The notes: a model not told the origin generated them from the letters alone. A DNA stretch of 64,000 nt from Hemibagrus wyckioides (GCF_019097595.1 NC_080722.1:22483130-22547129), one strand, 5' to 3'. Positions 35,730 to 48,957 are shown, counted from the first letter of the stretch. A program made the numbers and translations.

Positions 35730-37774
35730 ATTCGTCGCTACGTAAACAGATACAGACATTGTTTACATATTGGATACGCTGTCATTGCACACATCACACA
35801 AGCTATACTATAGAGAACAGATGATCTAATGATGATATACACAGGGAGAACATTCAACTTTTAATGTTGACAACATTATAAATGTTTGTGTATTATGTTA
35901 TAATTTTTAATATAAAGAATAAATATCAATATAAAATGATTTTATTTTTCAAGAAGCCATTTTTGGACATATAAATACAGATATATCCTATATCAAAAGA
36001 ATCATCTGACTGTCAAGATTATATACCAAAAGTACCATCACATAAATTCAGACACCTTCATTAGGTAAACAGAGGAAACACCCTGTGGTCTCATGGGGGC
36101 ATCTTTATCCTACTTCAACATTCCATATTAAAACATCTCCCCTGCCGTGGTTTCACTGCTAATGGACCTGGCGTACTCAGTAATTATCTTAGGACAAGGA
36201 TTTCTCTTTTGTTTTTTATTTTGGCTAAAATCAAATGTACTGAGACACTTTGTAAACTGTACATTATGTACCTGTTATGACCTACTGTGATCTACTGTGT
36301 GGAATGCTGGGACACCGTATTTAATACCTCACCATAGCTACTGGTTTGAATTTGGAACATTGCATTAAATCTAAAACTATAAAAATTGGGATCAGAAAGC
36401 AGGTGAGCTAGCTGGATCGTAGTGACAGTGAATAGAAACTGAAATCAGATGTCCAGATGTGGAATGGCTGCTTGTGTTAGTTCAGTAGTTACAGTAGCAG
36501 AAGGGGAGAAGGGAATGAAGAATGAATGAGAAATGCACATTTATAGTAGTTTGCAGTTGTTTGGGGGTCACTGGGTGAATTTATGCTGAGTTTGATAACA
36601 ATGTAAAAAGAATTACAAAGGTAAAAGATGAGACTGTCATGGGGGCTGTGAGCTGGCCAAATGTCTATTTTTGAAGGGAGGGCTCAGTGCAGTAAAGCTG
36701 AATAAAATTAAACAGTAATTATCAAAGAGGTCTTATGTAAAAGATTAATCAACTAAAGTGCAAATTAATTAATTCATTAATGATTTTAATTTAAATGTTT
36801 TATATTGTTATGATAGAGCTTCAATGAAGTAAGCAGCAGGTACCATTTCTGCACATATAGACACTAACTGGCACAAAGTGGCAAAAATAAACTAACATCT
36901 TTCCTCTATTTCTGTACCATGTATCCTGCACAGGGTTGCAGGTAATGTGGATCCTATCCCAGAGGACTTGGGGAACAAAAACGTGGAACACCTTGGATGG
37001 GGTGTAACCCTAACCCAACACATCTAGGTTTTCCAGCTATGTTTAATGTCTGTTGGGTCATTCCCAAGTTACAGTGCCTTAGCAGTCCCTTTTGAGGGCC
37101 CAAAAACACTATGTATAGGGAGTGATCCACATAAGTATATGGAAGTACTAAGATATTTTATTCTGTTATACAAATTATTTTTCAGACCAACTCCTACAAT
37201 GCTCAATATCAATACTGATAATATGACTGTTACAATACATTCAGTCATCAGATCAAAATAAAACTCTAAATGGGGCTGATTAGCTTTTGGCCAACACACC
37301 CTTCTGTTTGTCAAACACAGATTTCAACAGTGGGTCTTTTGTTTGCTCTGAGAATAGAGCGCTGTATGGGGTCTCCACAGGAAGCTGACCACAGACAGAA
37401 GGGAAGCCGTAAAGTGGCATTCCTGTTCTCCTATGAATATTTTATTAGCCAGGCAAATAGGTTTGCAGGGTCAGAACAACAACCTACCCTGCCACGAGGC
37501 ACATAACTACACAATAATACAAGCCAGTATACAGTCAATGTGTCTAACAAGCTTGTCCCTTTGCGGAAAATGTGCTGGAAGCTGCAGAAATATTGAAAAA
37601 CATGATAGACTACATACGTTCATATACAGATTGACTTGAAATATGCTTGTAGTTACAGACACTAGGTATAATTTAGTGGCTGTTAAAGTGAGTTTCAATT
37701 TAAGCATATCAGAATTTTATTTCCCTCCTGCACTTTTCAGATATCCTCAGACATTTTGAGATTTAGAAAAAAAA
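35730..37774. other. Intergenic with a SINE-tail fragment
   Basis: At about 36905-37030 a repeat fragment (GGATCCTATCCCAGAGGACT, ACCTTGGATGGGGTG) of the same family as at 31740. Nothing else was recognised. Confidence 0.5.
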
Positions 37775-38534
37775 AGTTACATGTAAGTATTTACCCTCTC
37801 TATGTTGAGAACACATGACGACAGAGTTGAATGTGTCTCTGGTGATTGTACCATTTTTCTTCTATTCCTCAATGCAAATTTTCTTCAAATCTGTCAAATT
37901 AGACAGAGAATGTTGGTATGCAGCAATTTTCTGGTCATTCTGCAGATTTTCAGTTGGATTTAAATCCAGGCTTTGACTCAGCTTTTTCAAAATACAAACC
38001 TGTATTTATTTTTCAGGCAAGTAACTTTTGTCCTGTGCTTTGGCTCATTGTCCTGCTGGAACATATATTTCCACCTTAATTGCAGATGTCTGGCTGACTG
38101 GAACATGTTCTCCTTAACAATTTCCTTATATTTAGCTTGATCCATTTTGCCTGTACAGGCAACCAGCTTTCCAGTTCCTCATACTGAAAAACAACCCTAG
38201 AGCATGATGCTATCACAAGTGTGATTGATCTCAGTAATCCCAGTGTTACCTGGTTGTTGTACTGTGTTTGGTTTGTGCAAAACATTCTGCTTTGCCTTTA
38301 GGCCATATGGCTCTCATCTCAGACAACAAAATCTTTTTTGATTTTCTAACCTTTTTACTCCTGTCAGCACTGTCCAGTCTTCTTATTCTCCCCTGATCAC
38401 TCCCATAAACAAGATGTTTCAGCCTGCAGACTCTCTGATCACAGGATGTTTTTTTCACACCATTCTGTGTAAACTTTAGAGACTGTTGTGTGTGAAAATC
38501 CAAGGAGATCCACACCTTCTGAAATACTAAAACC
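37775..38534 (-). mobile_element. Tc1-like transposon relic (second family)
   Basis: Ordered blocks match a common fish Tc1 family read backwards: GTAAGTATTTACCCTC, CAGTTGGATTTAAATCC, GGCTCATTGTCCTGCTGGAA, CATACTGAAAAACAACCC followed by GCATGATGCTATCAC. Many stops and indels; no usable frame. Confidence 0.7.
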
Positions 38535-38896
38535 CAGTGGCGGGCCATGCATTTCACACCTAGGTCTTCACTGGTGTCCTCTCTGAATCATTCCACCTCT
38601 ATACCATCATTATGACGCCACAGCAATAAATACTAATCAACCGTTAAATAGCAAAGTAAAAAAAGATATTAGGCTACAGTATTTCACGCCTCACAAGGAA
38701 TAGTCAATTTTATTACAGTTACTTTTCTCAAAAAAGACATTCTTGATGACGTATGCAACAAACTGTGCAAATCTCCGGAGGATTATATTATATTATATTA
38801 TATTATATTATATTATATTATATTATATTATATTATATTATATTATATTATATTATATTATATTATATTATATTATATTATATTATATTATATTAT

Positions 38897-38930
<34 letters not shown>

Positions 38931-39388
38931 TTTAGTTTGTGCAGTTCGCTGCCTCTGACTACTCCAATTATCAATCAAAGGATGGGACATTGCTGATGTA
39001 ATCATATGCCTGCTAGATGGCCCCAGTGACGCGAACTCGAAATCTGATTGGTTAATGTAACAATTTCATTGCCACTTATTTTAAGCTAGGGGCGCCTGCA
39101 CTATTGACTCTGAAGGCCTTAAGGCAGATTTCTTTCACCCTGGCAACACATGATGTCAGCCACTGGCTGAAATATGATTGGATAAATACTCTTATCATAA
39201 ATATACACTACTGGAAGCAGCGCAACTGAGAGAAAAGCTATGAAATGTAGAGAATAGACTATTGGAAATAATTTAATACACATTCATGGAAATATATATT
39301 AAATATATTAAAATGCAAGTCAGTGATTCAGATCACTGCTGTTTAGGCCAGCAGAGAAGGCCTTGTTGGCCCTGATGGCCCATCACTG
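38535..39388. mobile_element. hAT-like non-autonomous transposon
   Basis: The left end CAGTGGCGGGCCATGCATT and right end (complement CAGTGATGGGCCATCAGGG) are inverted repeats with matching GGGCCAT cores. Flanks show an 8-bp duplication with one mismatch: CTAAAACC at 38527-38534 and CTCAAACC at 39389-39396. The 854-bp unit has no transposase and contains a long TATTA microsatellite. Confidence 0.72.
38782..38937. repeat. (TATTA)n then (TTTA)n microsatellite
   Basis: About 120 bases of TATTA followed by about 35 of TTTA, inside the hAT-like element. Confidence 0.95.
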
Positions 39389-39984
39389 CTCAAACCAGCC
39401 CATCTGGTACCAACAACCATGCACAGTTAAAGGCAGAGACATAACACCTTTTCTCCATTCTCATATTTGATATCCTGTATCTGTTTATTTTTATGCATTG
39501 TGCTGCTGCCACCAAACAAAGGTCTGATTGAGTAACTGCAGAAATGAGCAGGTGTACAGTGAGCGTACTTTTTGACATTGCAGTAAAATAAAAGAGAATG
39601 TAAATAATCATGGTGTGTAAATATTTTCTAGGGATACTGTTGTTGTGACATTACGTTTGTGTGTTGGGGCAAATAGTTAAGCATGTGGTCACGGTGCCCT
39701 GCAGCCAGCATTGTCAACAAGCATAATGTCATGCAGAAACAAGCAACTTGAGCTAGCTAACCCAGACTCTAACTGCTCCTTGGCCCTGCTGACCAAAAGA
39801 AACAAACTTTTATGAATGTTATTTATCAACTGAATGCATAATAATAATTGCCATAAAGCAGTTTTTCATACATCTTAAGTTTACAGCTAGCTTTAGTGGT
39901 CCTAGTATAATTACTTATTTCTCAATTATTTTTCAATATTAATTAGGTGAAAGATAATAAGCATCCAGTGTCTAATGTCGTTTA

Positions 39985-40400
39985 TTCAACTTTATTTCCT
40001 GGTGTCTCTCATCTAGTTTTGCTGAAACATAGAACTGTGTACATCAGCATAACAGTGGAAGCTAATACCATGTTTTTAAAGGGTTAGAATATATGGAGAA
40101 ACAAGTAGTGGGCCTAAAACAGAACTTTATAGAGCACCACACTTTACCGTAGTCACCATTTACACACTGATAACGATTAGTTAAATAAAACCAGAAACAG
40201 CACAGGACTGTTTCCTTAACTCCAACATTTTCTAGCCTATCAAAGTAGAATAGTGTGATCAATGGTGTCAAAAGCAGCACTAAGGTCAAGCAACACCAGC
40301 AAGGAGACACAACCCTGATCAAAGGCCAGTAGTAGGTCATTTATCACTTTAACCAGTGCTGTCTCTGTGCTGTGAGGCCTAAATGATATTTAATGCTAAC
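39985..40400. repeat. Teleost interspersed repeat
   Basis: Blocks CATCAGCATAACAGTGGAAG, TGATCAATGGTGTCAAAAGC, AGCACTAAGGTCAAGCAAC and AACCAGTGCTGTCTCTGTGC match a repeat common in fish genomes. I cannot name its class. Confidence 0.55.
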
Positions 40401-43400
40401 GTATATCATAAAATGTGGCCTAATGTTATGTTAGCTATGATTAAAGCACTAGATGACACATATTTTCTAGGTGTGTGCCTTTTAAGTCTGATGAAGATCC
40501 TACTCAGGACATTCACACATAGTCCACCCCATTGTATAAGGTCTGGCAATGGCCCTGTTTGGAGCCCCTCTTAAGCTCAGGTTACACCAGACCACAGTGG
40601 TGCCTCATTCAACATGCTGTCACATTACTAAAAGCAGCTTTTACTGCAAACAGTGTGAGCAGAGCAGAAATTTAAAATATAAATATGCATATTTTTTGTG
40701 ACATGCTTGTTTTTTTAAAGCTTGAAACTCTACAATATTCATGCTATTGAATCTAAGCAGCACATGGGTGCCATTCCAGTCTATAGCCTACTACACCACT
40801 GCACACTGGGTTAAAATCCAAACTTTGTGAGAGTGAAACTGCCACAGAGCTAAGAAGTGAAAACCTCACTGGATTAACAAATGCTTTATGGGATCATTTG
40901 AAATGGTACGGAATGTTTCTAATATTTACAGACGTTTGCAAATTATACAGTATAGACTCAACCAGTGCAAAAAAGACAGAAATGATCCAATATGTTTCCA
41001 TAATGTTTTTGATGTGCAGTTTTTAAATGAGCAAATATAAAGAGGTCATGTGCCATTTTCCCTCATTTATATAATATTATTATATACTTATAATATTGAT
41101 TTGTTGATTTAAAGATACATTTTAATATTTAAATAATTATGTTGCCTTGTACGTACTGTGAATTTTGAAAACATTTCAAAATGGTACACAACTCTTCGTG
41201 CAACACAATAATAAGATTTCTCTTTTCCGTCTGGTTTGCATATGACCAAGATTTAAAAGTGATGTGTTGATAAAATAACAGTGAAAATCTAGATTAGACT
41301 GGAATCTCTTGATGGAAATTCACTTACATGCCTTTGTCTATCCTTTTGAGCTAGAGCTTCCGAAGCTAAGACCACCAGGTTGAGAAGCAGTAATCAGAGC
41401 CAACTGTGAGATGTTTGTGAGGATACCTTCCAGAAAGTTCTGGCCCCAGTTTCAGCTCGCTGTCTTGACTGTTTTACACTCGAATCCAAACCCATTTTTT
41501 AATAGAGTTGTCTTCCATGTTCATTTTTATTTTGATCTTTGTGGTTGCTCTTTTCAGTCTGTTTGCAAAGTAAATCTAGTTGCAACCTCTGCTCCGTTAA
41601 TGTTCTTTTCTTTTCAGTATGCACAAAACATCAGTGGTGCTCTTCTCTGTGAGTTATCTATCATTTTATCCATGTGATGACATGTCTTTTATTTTTAATA
41701 GATTAAATAATACCATGATAAATAGTATTTGTGACAGATGAGGCCTTCAGACTATGGCCTCACTGGTGAGGATCATGCAGGGGATTTTCTCAGTAGCCTT
41801 TCAAAGCAGTAACTAACTGTTGCATGACTAAAACAGACCAAAACACTTCTGATCTGCTATGACTACATCAGTCAAGATACTCACAGCCAAGAGTTTTTGG
41901 AAACCATTTTGTTGCCCCATAGCAATGATCAAATGGTGAAGTGACTTTTACATACGAATTATTGATTTAGTCGTCCATTACAAACAATATAGAACTTGAG
42001 GTTCCTGAACTCGGCTCTGTGTGCACTTCTGGGATGTTTCTCCAGTTTGTTTAGAGCGCAAGGCTACTGGGACAGTAAGATCTCTGTTGCCTAGACAAAG
42101 CCAGTGTTTGCCTGCTGAGAAGTTGTCTTGGCAAGAGCAGGAATTTGTCCCCAATCACTATGTCATGCTGTCACTTTTTTTATCCTGTTATTAGAAAGAA
42201 AGCAACATGGTAACTGCACTTAATGGCATAGTCACAAAACCACAACATCTAGATGACCTTCCAGCACGCTGGTCAATGGCAATCATCTGACTTGTACAGG
42301 CCAAAAAGATTTGGATGGATGCCAGGAAATACTTTGGAAACAAAGAAGGAAATAAACAGCACATTCAGACAAATGCAGCAACCTTTGGTCATTTTAATAT
42401 AGGACATTGTACAGGCTTTTGTTTTGCATTGTTTCACTCAACATTCTAGCTATTGAATATAGAAAGCTGCAGTCAATTTTTCAAGCTGTTTTGCCAGCTA
42501 TTAAACCTCATCTTGTGTGCTCTCAGATGTTTTGCATGACCTCTACAACACCCCATGTCGTAATGTTTTCCCTGTACATTTTCAGCCACTGAATGTTTGG
42601 AGACGATTGGATGACATATCAAGATTACAGACTACAGGTGCCGTGATGCTGATGAGAATAAATTAGCAAAGCAAAGCTGCTCAGCTTCGTTTTTTTACAG
42701 TGACATTGTGCAGTGTTGTGTTATGACCGTGGCTCTCCCAGAGGTGTTCTTTTTGCAAATGTTAGGTTTCTTAATGATCTACTGTGTCATGAGTTTCAGG
42801 GAATGATATGCAATTATACACATTTAGACAACAAATTCAGAAGAAACAGAAGGTGAGCTAATGGAGACGTTTTGCTTGTTTGCCTAAATATGATGTCATT
42901 TTGTGTCGATAATTTGAGATCATTTTTTACAATTAATTTGAGTGCATAGAATCAAAGTTAAGTTGTTTACAAAGTGAAATTAAGAACGTTCATAACCCAA
43001 GAGTGTCTGCGATTGTCCTAGCAAGGCATGTACATTCGTCCTTGAGTTACTTAAGGTACTATAATGACCACTAACAACCATTTAGTGGAAACTGGCATTT
43101 AAACATTAGAATGCCTTACCTTTGACTTAAGAAAAAGCAAAGAATAATCATGATTTGTGCTATTTTATGGATTTCTACAAGTAGGCACTGGCCCATAACT
43201 TGTTAATATCAAGTTACTGGCTTTGACAAGTACTCTTTGTTTTTGTTTACATTAGCTGCCAATAACCTTATATCTGAATGTCAAACAAGTGGCAAAACTG
43301 ATATTTGTGTCGCACATCTAAGTGAGCTATGAATTGCACTACCTTAACAAAAATCACACAGCATGTCAGAATCATAAGAAAATTTTTGTTACCAAGCCAC

Positions 43401-43839
43401 CAAAGCTGAGCTTTCCAGAATGGGGGAAGCGTGTAATTGAGAAAACAAAGTGCATCTTGGAGGAGTTTGTTTTTGGGGAAACAGCAGGGGTGTGTGTGTG
43501 GGTTGGGAGGATTGCCAGGGTGGAGGCCTGCAGTTATCCACCCAAGCTGAAAAGCTTTACTTTTCAACACTGTTCCCCGATAACCCAGACCCACCACAGT
43601 GCCTGCCCACACTCACTGGTCTATAGGAGCCAAATGACACTTATGTTATGCATTACAAAGATACTGGACATACATATATTCACAAAGTTTGCGAAACAAC
43701 TATTTAAAACTGCTCAATATAACTGTTGTGTCAGTAAATAGTCTTAAAACGCTGGCAGACCACCCCCTATTTTAGGCGTGGAAAACATTTTGAACAGATA
43801 GTCTTAACATAAATGAAAGTAAATAACACTTAATATCTC
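40401..43839. other. Intergenic, nothing identified
   Basis: No coding signal or clear repeat. Two less AT-biased stretches (42000-42180 and 43320-43620) could be regulatory, but only their base composition suggests it. Confidence 0.45.
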
Positions 43840-44500
43840 TTGCTTGCAATAACTACATCAAGCCGGAGACCCACCAAATTGTTGCATTTGTCCACAGTGA
43901 TGCTTTTCTAGGTTGGTACTACAGCACCTTCAACTTGTTACTTCTTTCAGCCTCCTCTTCAGGGGGTGAAATGCTGCTACAGTTGAACTGAAGTCTAGTG
44001 ATTGGCATGGTCAGTGTAAATCCATCTTTTTGCTGTGATAAAGTCTTTGTTGTGTTGAGTTTTTTTTTCATTCATTGTCATGCTGCATGATGCAGTTCCT
44101 CATGATTAGATTTGGTGCATATCTATGTAAATTGGCAGAATGTTTCTGTAGACTTTGGAAATCATTCTACTGCTGCCATAATGAGTCTCATCATCAATAA
44201 AGTCCATTCCAGAAGTAGCCATGTAAGCCTAAGCCATGACAACCACCACTGTGCTTGACCAGTGAACTTGTATATTTTGGATCATGAGCAGATCCTTTCA
44301 TCTTCGACACCTTGACTTTTTCATCACTTGGGTAGAGGTTCATCTTGGATCCAGATCTTTGTCTGTTCAATGTGGTCTTCTGATTCTTAATGCTAATGAG
44401 AGGTTTGCATCTTGTGATATGATCTCTATATTTCTTTCTTCTTTGTCCAGTGACAGTATGTTACCCTGGAATTAATGATTTTGTCTATTTTAAGGACAAT
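43840..44500 (-). mobile_element. Tc1/mariner-type transposon relic (third family)
   Basis: Ordered blocks, minus-strand coding: GCAATAACTACATCAAGCC, CAGCCTCCTCTTCAGGGGG, ATGCTGCATGATGCAG, GGCAGAATGTTTCTGTAGAC, CCATAATGAGTCTCATCATC and TTTTGGATCATGAGCAGATC. These belong to a widespread fish mariner-like family. Decayed, no open frame. Confidence 0.7.
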
Positions 44501-44724
44501 TAACTATCAGTAAACCATTTAAAAAAAAACAAAATATTTTTTTCTCAAGGTCAGTCTGGTTACTTGGTACAAATCTCAACAGTAGATATGTTTTTCCACC
44601 CCTGTTTAAGCTTCATGGTTGCTGTCACTGACTTAGATTATTATACAAAATAATAGGAGGTGCTATTTTTTTAATCTTCTGCACTGCTTACCAAATACAG
44701 GGTTAAATGGTGCCTTTAACTGCA

Positions 44725-44835
44725 GACAATTTAAGGAGGTCAGTTGATTAGGGTAGGAAAACAGAGCTCTCAGAGGGAGGATTCAAGCCCCCAACTTCAA
44801 GGGTATAAGGCAGACATGCCAACCACTAAGCTATT
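44725..44835 (-). mobile_element. tRNA-like SINE head
   Basis: On the minus strand TAGCTTAGTGGTTGGCATG resembles a polymerase III A box, and GTTGGGGGCTTGAATCC a B box, at tRNA-like spacing. Only the head is present. Confidence 0.6.
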
Positions 44836-45737
44836 GCAGCCCAGAAAAGCTAACTTGTTAAACTGAATTTGTGGTTATTAATGTAATAATTAAAACTAGG
44901 ACTAACCATACAGCAATATACTGTACTGGGCATACACTAGACTCTGATTAGATGTCTATGTTTGCCTTCTTCATTTATATATCATTGTATTAGTATTTCT
45001 TTCTTTCTTTATTTATTTTCTTTATTTTATGTTAAATCATACTGCAGTTGACTTGCATGAAGGCAAGTTTTGCACTTAAAGGAAAGTCTTTGTGTTTAAA
45101 GGTGTTGGTCTAGATGCTATTGAAAACCACTTTTAGTTAAGGAAAATCTGTCAGTCTCAGAGGTGTGAACTACGCACAGGTCATTTTCATAATCGGAATG
45201 GGCCTCTTAGAAAACCTCTCTGAACCCAGAGAACTTTCCCTGGATAAATATTGACTTATGTTTTGAATTGCCACCGACTTTGAAAAAGCATATCCTTGAT
45301 CCTTGATTTTGTAGAACAATTATTAATTTTGTGTGTTTTGGAAAATACTATGTAATGTACTAAAACTGCTATAAATGGCAAAGTAAATGTGGTCAAAGGC
45401 AGATTAATTATTTTATTGTCTTGTGTTTACTTTACCAATCAGGAAAGGTTTAAAAACAGCTTCACACAATAGAAATCCCTCTAAGATAGGGTTTATACAT
45501 CCTCTATGAATGATCTGGAAAAGGTACAAAATCCTTCAAGCATTTAGCTCAGAAATTGTTTTTCTTTGTCTGGCCTCACTCAGCCCAAGCAAAGCTCGAC
45601 CGTCAGTGATGGATATCGAATCTCGTGGCACTGCAGAAAATGACGGTTGTTGTTTCAATGATGTAATGATGGAATTATACCTGAGACTTTATAAAGAGTG
45701 AAGTGAAGGATAAATGAACCAACCATTAAGGCAAATA
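44836..45737. other. Intergenic, nothing identified
   Basis: Contains a (TTTC)n/(TTTA)n-rich bit near 44996-45028. No gene seen. Confidence 0.45.
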
Positions 45738-45840
45738 TACAGTGGAACCCTGGATTGCGAGTAACATGCTTTACGAGTGCTATGCAAGCAAAAATTTTTT
45801 AATAAAATTTAACTTGGTTAACGAGCAATAACTTGCAAGA

Positions 45841-45905
45841 CGAGCACTGTGCCATGAGCACCACGCCATGAGCATCACGCCATGAGCATCACGCATTGAG
45901 CTCGC
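45841..45905. repeat. 14-bp minisatellite inside the Tigger-like element
   Basis: About three and a half copies of a CACGCCATGAGCAT unit, with minor changes. Confidence 0.75.
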
Positions 45906-46142
45906 ACAGGAAATCTCACAACTGAGCAGATGGTTCTTCTCTCTCACTGCGTAAAACAATGGAGCTCGGGTAAGCTTCCCGTGTACTTGTCCTCATTCGG
46001 CGTAAATCTCTTTACATCTCTATACAGGCAACATCCGCGCAAGCATACTGCTTATTATAGCATTGTAACTACGTGAGTGTGTGTGTAAAACTTTGTCATA
46101 TTTTGCGTCCAAGTGCAGTGACTGTTTGTTAGTACTGCAACA

Positions 46143-47342
46143 ATGGCCCCAATGAAGAAAAATCCGGAAAAGGAAGGTGGTAAGAACAAGGAACATTCGC
46201 TCACCCATCCAAATAATCAGAATCAGGTGTTCCAATCACTTCCATGGCCACAGGTGTATAAAATCAAGCACCTAGGCATGCAGACTGTTTTTACAAACAT
46301 TTGTGAAAGAATGGGTCGCTCTCAGGAGCTCAGTGAATTCCAGCGTGGAACTGTGATAGGATGCCACCTGTGCAACAAATCCAGTCGTGAAATTTCCTCG
46401 CTCCTAAATATTCCACAGTCAACTGTCAGCTGTATTATAAGAACGTGGAAGTGTTTGGGAACGACAGCAACTCAGCCACGAAGTGGTAGGCCACGTAAAC
46501 TGACGGAGCGGGGTCAGCGGATGCTGAGGCGCATAGTGCGAAGAGGTCGCCAACTTTCTGCAGAGTCAATCGCTACAGACCTCCAAACTTCATGTGGCCT
46601 TCAGATTAGCTCAAGAACAGTGCGCAGAGAGCTTCATGGAATGGGTTTCCATGGCCGAGCAGCTGCATCCAAGCCATACATCACCAAGTGCAATGCAAAG
46701 CGTCGGATGCAGTGGTGTAAAGCACGCCGTCACTGGACTCTAGAGCAGTGGAGACGCATTCTCTGGAGTGACGAATCGCGCTTCTCCATCTGGCAATCTG
46801 ATGGACGAGTCTGGGTTTGGCGGTTGCCAGGAGAACGGTACTTGTCTGACTGCATTGTGCCAAGTGTAAAGTTTGGTGGAGGGGGGATTATGGTGTGGGG
46901 TTGTTTTTCAGGAGCTGGACTTGGCCCCTTAGTTCCAGTGAAAGGAACTCTGAATGCTTCAGCATACCAAGACATTTTGGACAATTCCATGCTCCCATCT
47001 TGGTGGGAACAGTTTGGAGCTGGCCCCTTCCTCTTCCAACATGACTGTGCACCAGTGCACAAAGCAAGGTCCATAAAGACATGGATGACAGAGTCTGGTG
47101 TGGATGAACTTGACTGGCCTGCATAGAGTCCTGACCTCAACCCGATAGAACACCTTTGGGATGAATTAGAGCGGAGACTGAGAGCCAGGCCTTCTCGTCC
47201 AACATCAGTGTGTGACCTCACAAATGCGCTTCTGGAAGAATGGTCAAAAATTCCCATAAACACACTCCTAAACCTTGTGGACAGCCTTCCCAGCAGAGTT
47301 GAAGCTGTTATAGCTGCAAAGGGTGGACCGACGTCATATTGA
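46143..47342 (+). pseudogene. Tigger-Tc1 chimeric transposase frame with one premature stop
   Basis: Codons 1-16 (46143-46190) come from the Tigger-like element. They run in frame into Tc1 leader sequence, then into the full Tc1 transposase, whose own start is MGRSQEL at 46311. The Tc1 part has the N-terminal helix-turn-helix region ([18 protein letters not shown]), [13 protein letters not shown] (first Asp) and FLFQHD (second Asp). A single TAG at 47124 (after ELDWPA) replaces what the family normally has as Gln. The frame then stays open through NPIEHLW, whose Glu is exactly 34 residues after the second Asp, to a TGA at 47340. Without readthrough the catalytic Glu is lost. Confidence 0.85.
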
Positions 47343-47424
47343 ACCCTATGGATTAGGAATGGGATGTCACTTAAGTTCATATGCGAGTCAAGGCAGGTGA
47401 GCGAATACTTTTGGCAATATAGTG
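46191..47424 (+). mobile_element. Tc1-like DNA transposon, copy B (nearly intact)
   Basis: Same family as 4821-6090, opposite orientation. The right inverted repeat is complete (ends ATATAGTG, then TA at 47425). On the left only the inner part of the repeat (ATTCGCTCACCC) is kept; about 18 terminal bases are gone or replaced. It is inserted in the Tigger-like element and disables it. Lacking one end it probably cannot move. Confidence 0.88.
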
Positions 47425-47619
47425 TATATTAATCATTGTTATTTGTTTCAGATATTAGGGACAATAATTTGTATATACATTAAAAATTATTTTTATATGA
47501 ATACTTTTGGGTGTGTGGAATGGATCATCAATGGCAAAATTCGCTTTGCTATACGAGTTTATTGGATTACGAGCATTTTTCAGGAACGAATTATTATAAC
47601 AATCCAAGGTTCCACTGTA

Positions 47620-48957
47620 TTGCTTTTTTCTCTTTCCTGGAAAAGTCAAAGCCTGCATACAGTTGATGGACAACTTCTGAACATCACTTTTACCAGTTCG
47701 AATCCTTTTCAGTTTTTATTTGGGTTTTGGTCAGAGGACATGAGGATTTTGAGAAAGGCTTGAGAAAGGAAAATGAGGCAATTTGCTGTCAGAAAGGCAT
47801 AAAATGTCCAGTTGTCTAATTTGTTAAAGCTGCCATAACAAAAAAAAATCTCCTAAATACATCATTTTAACTCCAGAGAACAGCTTACTTGACATCTTCA
47901 TCATACAAAATCATGAACTAATATGTGTAGTCAGTCTCATGATTAATAACTTGGTATTGCTTTGACATTTAAACTAGAAGCGAAAAGACCTCATGGTTGA
48001 ACATACCGTACATCAGCAAATAACAAGCAGCCTTAGCTCAGTCATCATCTAATTCTTTCCGGTCTCCTCTTGAGCATGGGTGGAAGAAACTCAGAAATGA
48101 CATTGTGGTTCACAGTTCAAGTTGATGATGACTTTGTGACCTAGCGGGAAGCCAAAACATCCACTTGCAATCTATGCTCAAGCCACTGCCTCTGGAACAA
48201 CATTCCGGCTAATTTGCACCATCTGCTGGTGTTTGACTTCTGTGATAAACATATCCTGTTGTGGTAGCTGAGAAGTGGAAGTACTTCATTTTTTTAACAG
48301 ATGTGAGAGGCTTTAGAGCTACTAGCTATGGCAGCCTTGGTAAATGACATTTTTGTGGCTTTTCAGGACCACACAAATATTGAAATCATCAAGCCCTTCA
48401 CCGAATCATTTAAATGTATGCTCTCTGAGTTGGCTCTTTATAAGTGCAACGTGGCACTTATGTGAAGCCATATCACAGAGGAATCTCAAGCATCTCCTCA
48501 GAATTAACCAGACGGAAATGCTCTCTCGCAGTTACATCCTTGTGGTGAAATGTTACAACAGCGTTAGCATGTCATTGACTGGATGTGTTCAGGATGTGCA
48601 ATTGTTGCTCCAGTATTGACGCTGTACTAGTAAACACTTAACATCTGCAATAAACCATTATACAATGAGTTGTGATAATCGTAACATGGAAGTTAGTTTT
48701 ATAACATGGAAGTACATTATACAGCTGCTTTGCCTGAGATGAACATGAACTCTGTTGTTTTGTAGAAAAATAAGAACTCAGAGTTCAGGTAGTCACTACT
48801 GAGTGTTGTTTATATTCTTGATTTGGTTTGATTTGGAATGCTTTACCAGTGGACATGCCTTAGAAAGTTTCCATTTTAAATAAATGAACTCATACCCTTT
48901 GGATAATAATCTTTTCATTTTCATGTTGTATGTTTACACCTTCTCCCTGATCCTAAT
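47620..48957. other. Intergenic, nothing identified
   Basis: No gene seen. A minus-strand CTCF-like sequence (complement of CACCAGCAGATGGTG) lies at 48217-48231. Confidence 0.45.

Larger units (their letters stand above)
45740..47617 (+). mobile_element. Tigger/pogo-like transposon interrupted by a Tc1 element
   Basis: Left end CAGTGGAACCCTGGATTGCG and right end (complement CAGTGGAACCTTGGATTG) are inverted repeats, flanked by TA on both sides (45738-45739 and 47618-47619). That is the Tigger/pogo end type and target site. Only about 450 bases of the left side and 190 of the right remain around the nested Tc1. The left part ends in the first 16 codons of a coding frame ([16 protein letters not shown]) that resembles the start of fish Tigger transposases. 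The rest of that transposase is missing. Confidence 0.75.

Noticed and set aside
43268..43741. Overlapping open frames of 114 and 139 codons on opposite strands
   Set aside because: Neither resembles a known protein, and no splice signals or conserved motifs support them.
46681..47380. Minus-strand open frames up to 216 codons over Tc1 copy B
   Set aside because: They are the reverse strand of the transposase; the true frame on the plus strand has the catalytic motifs.
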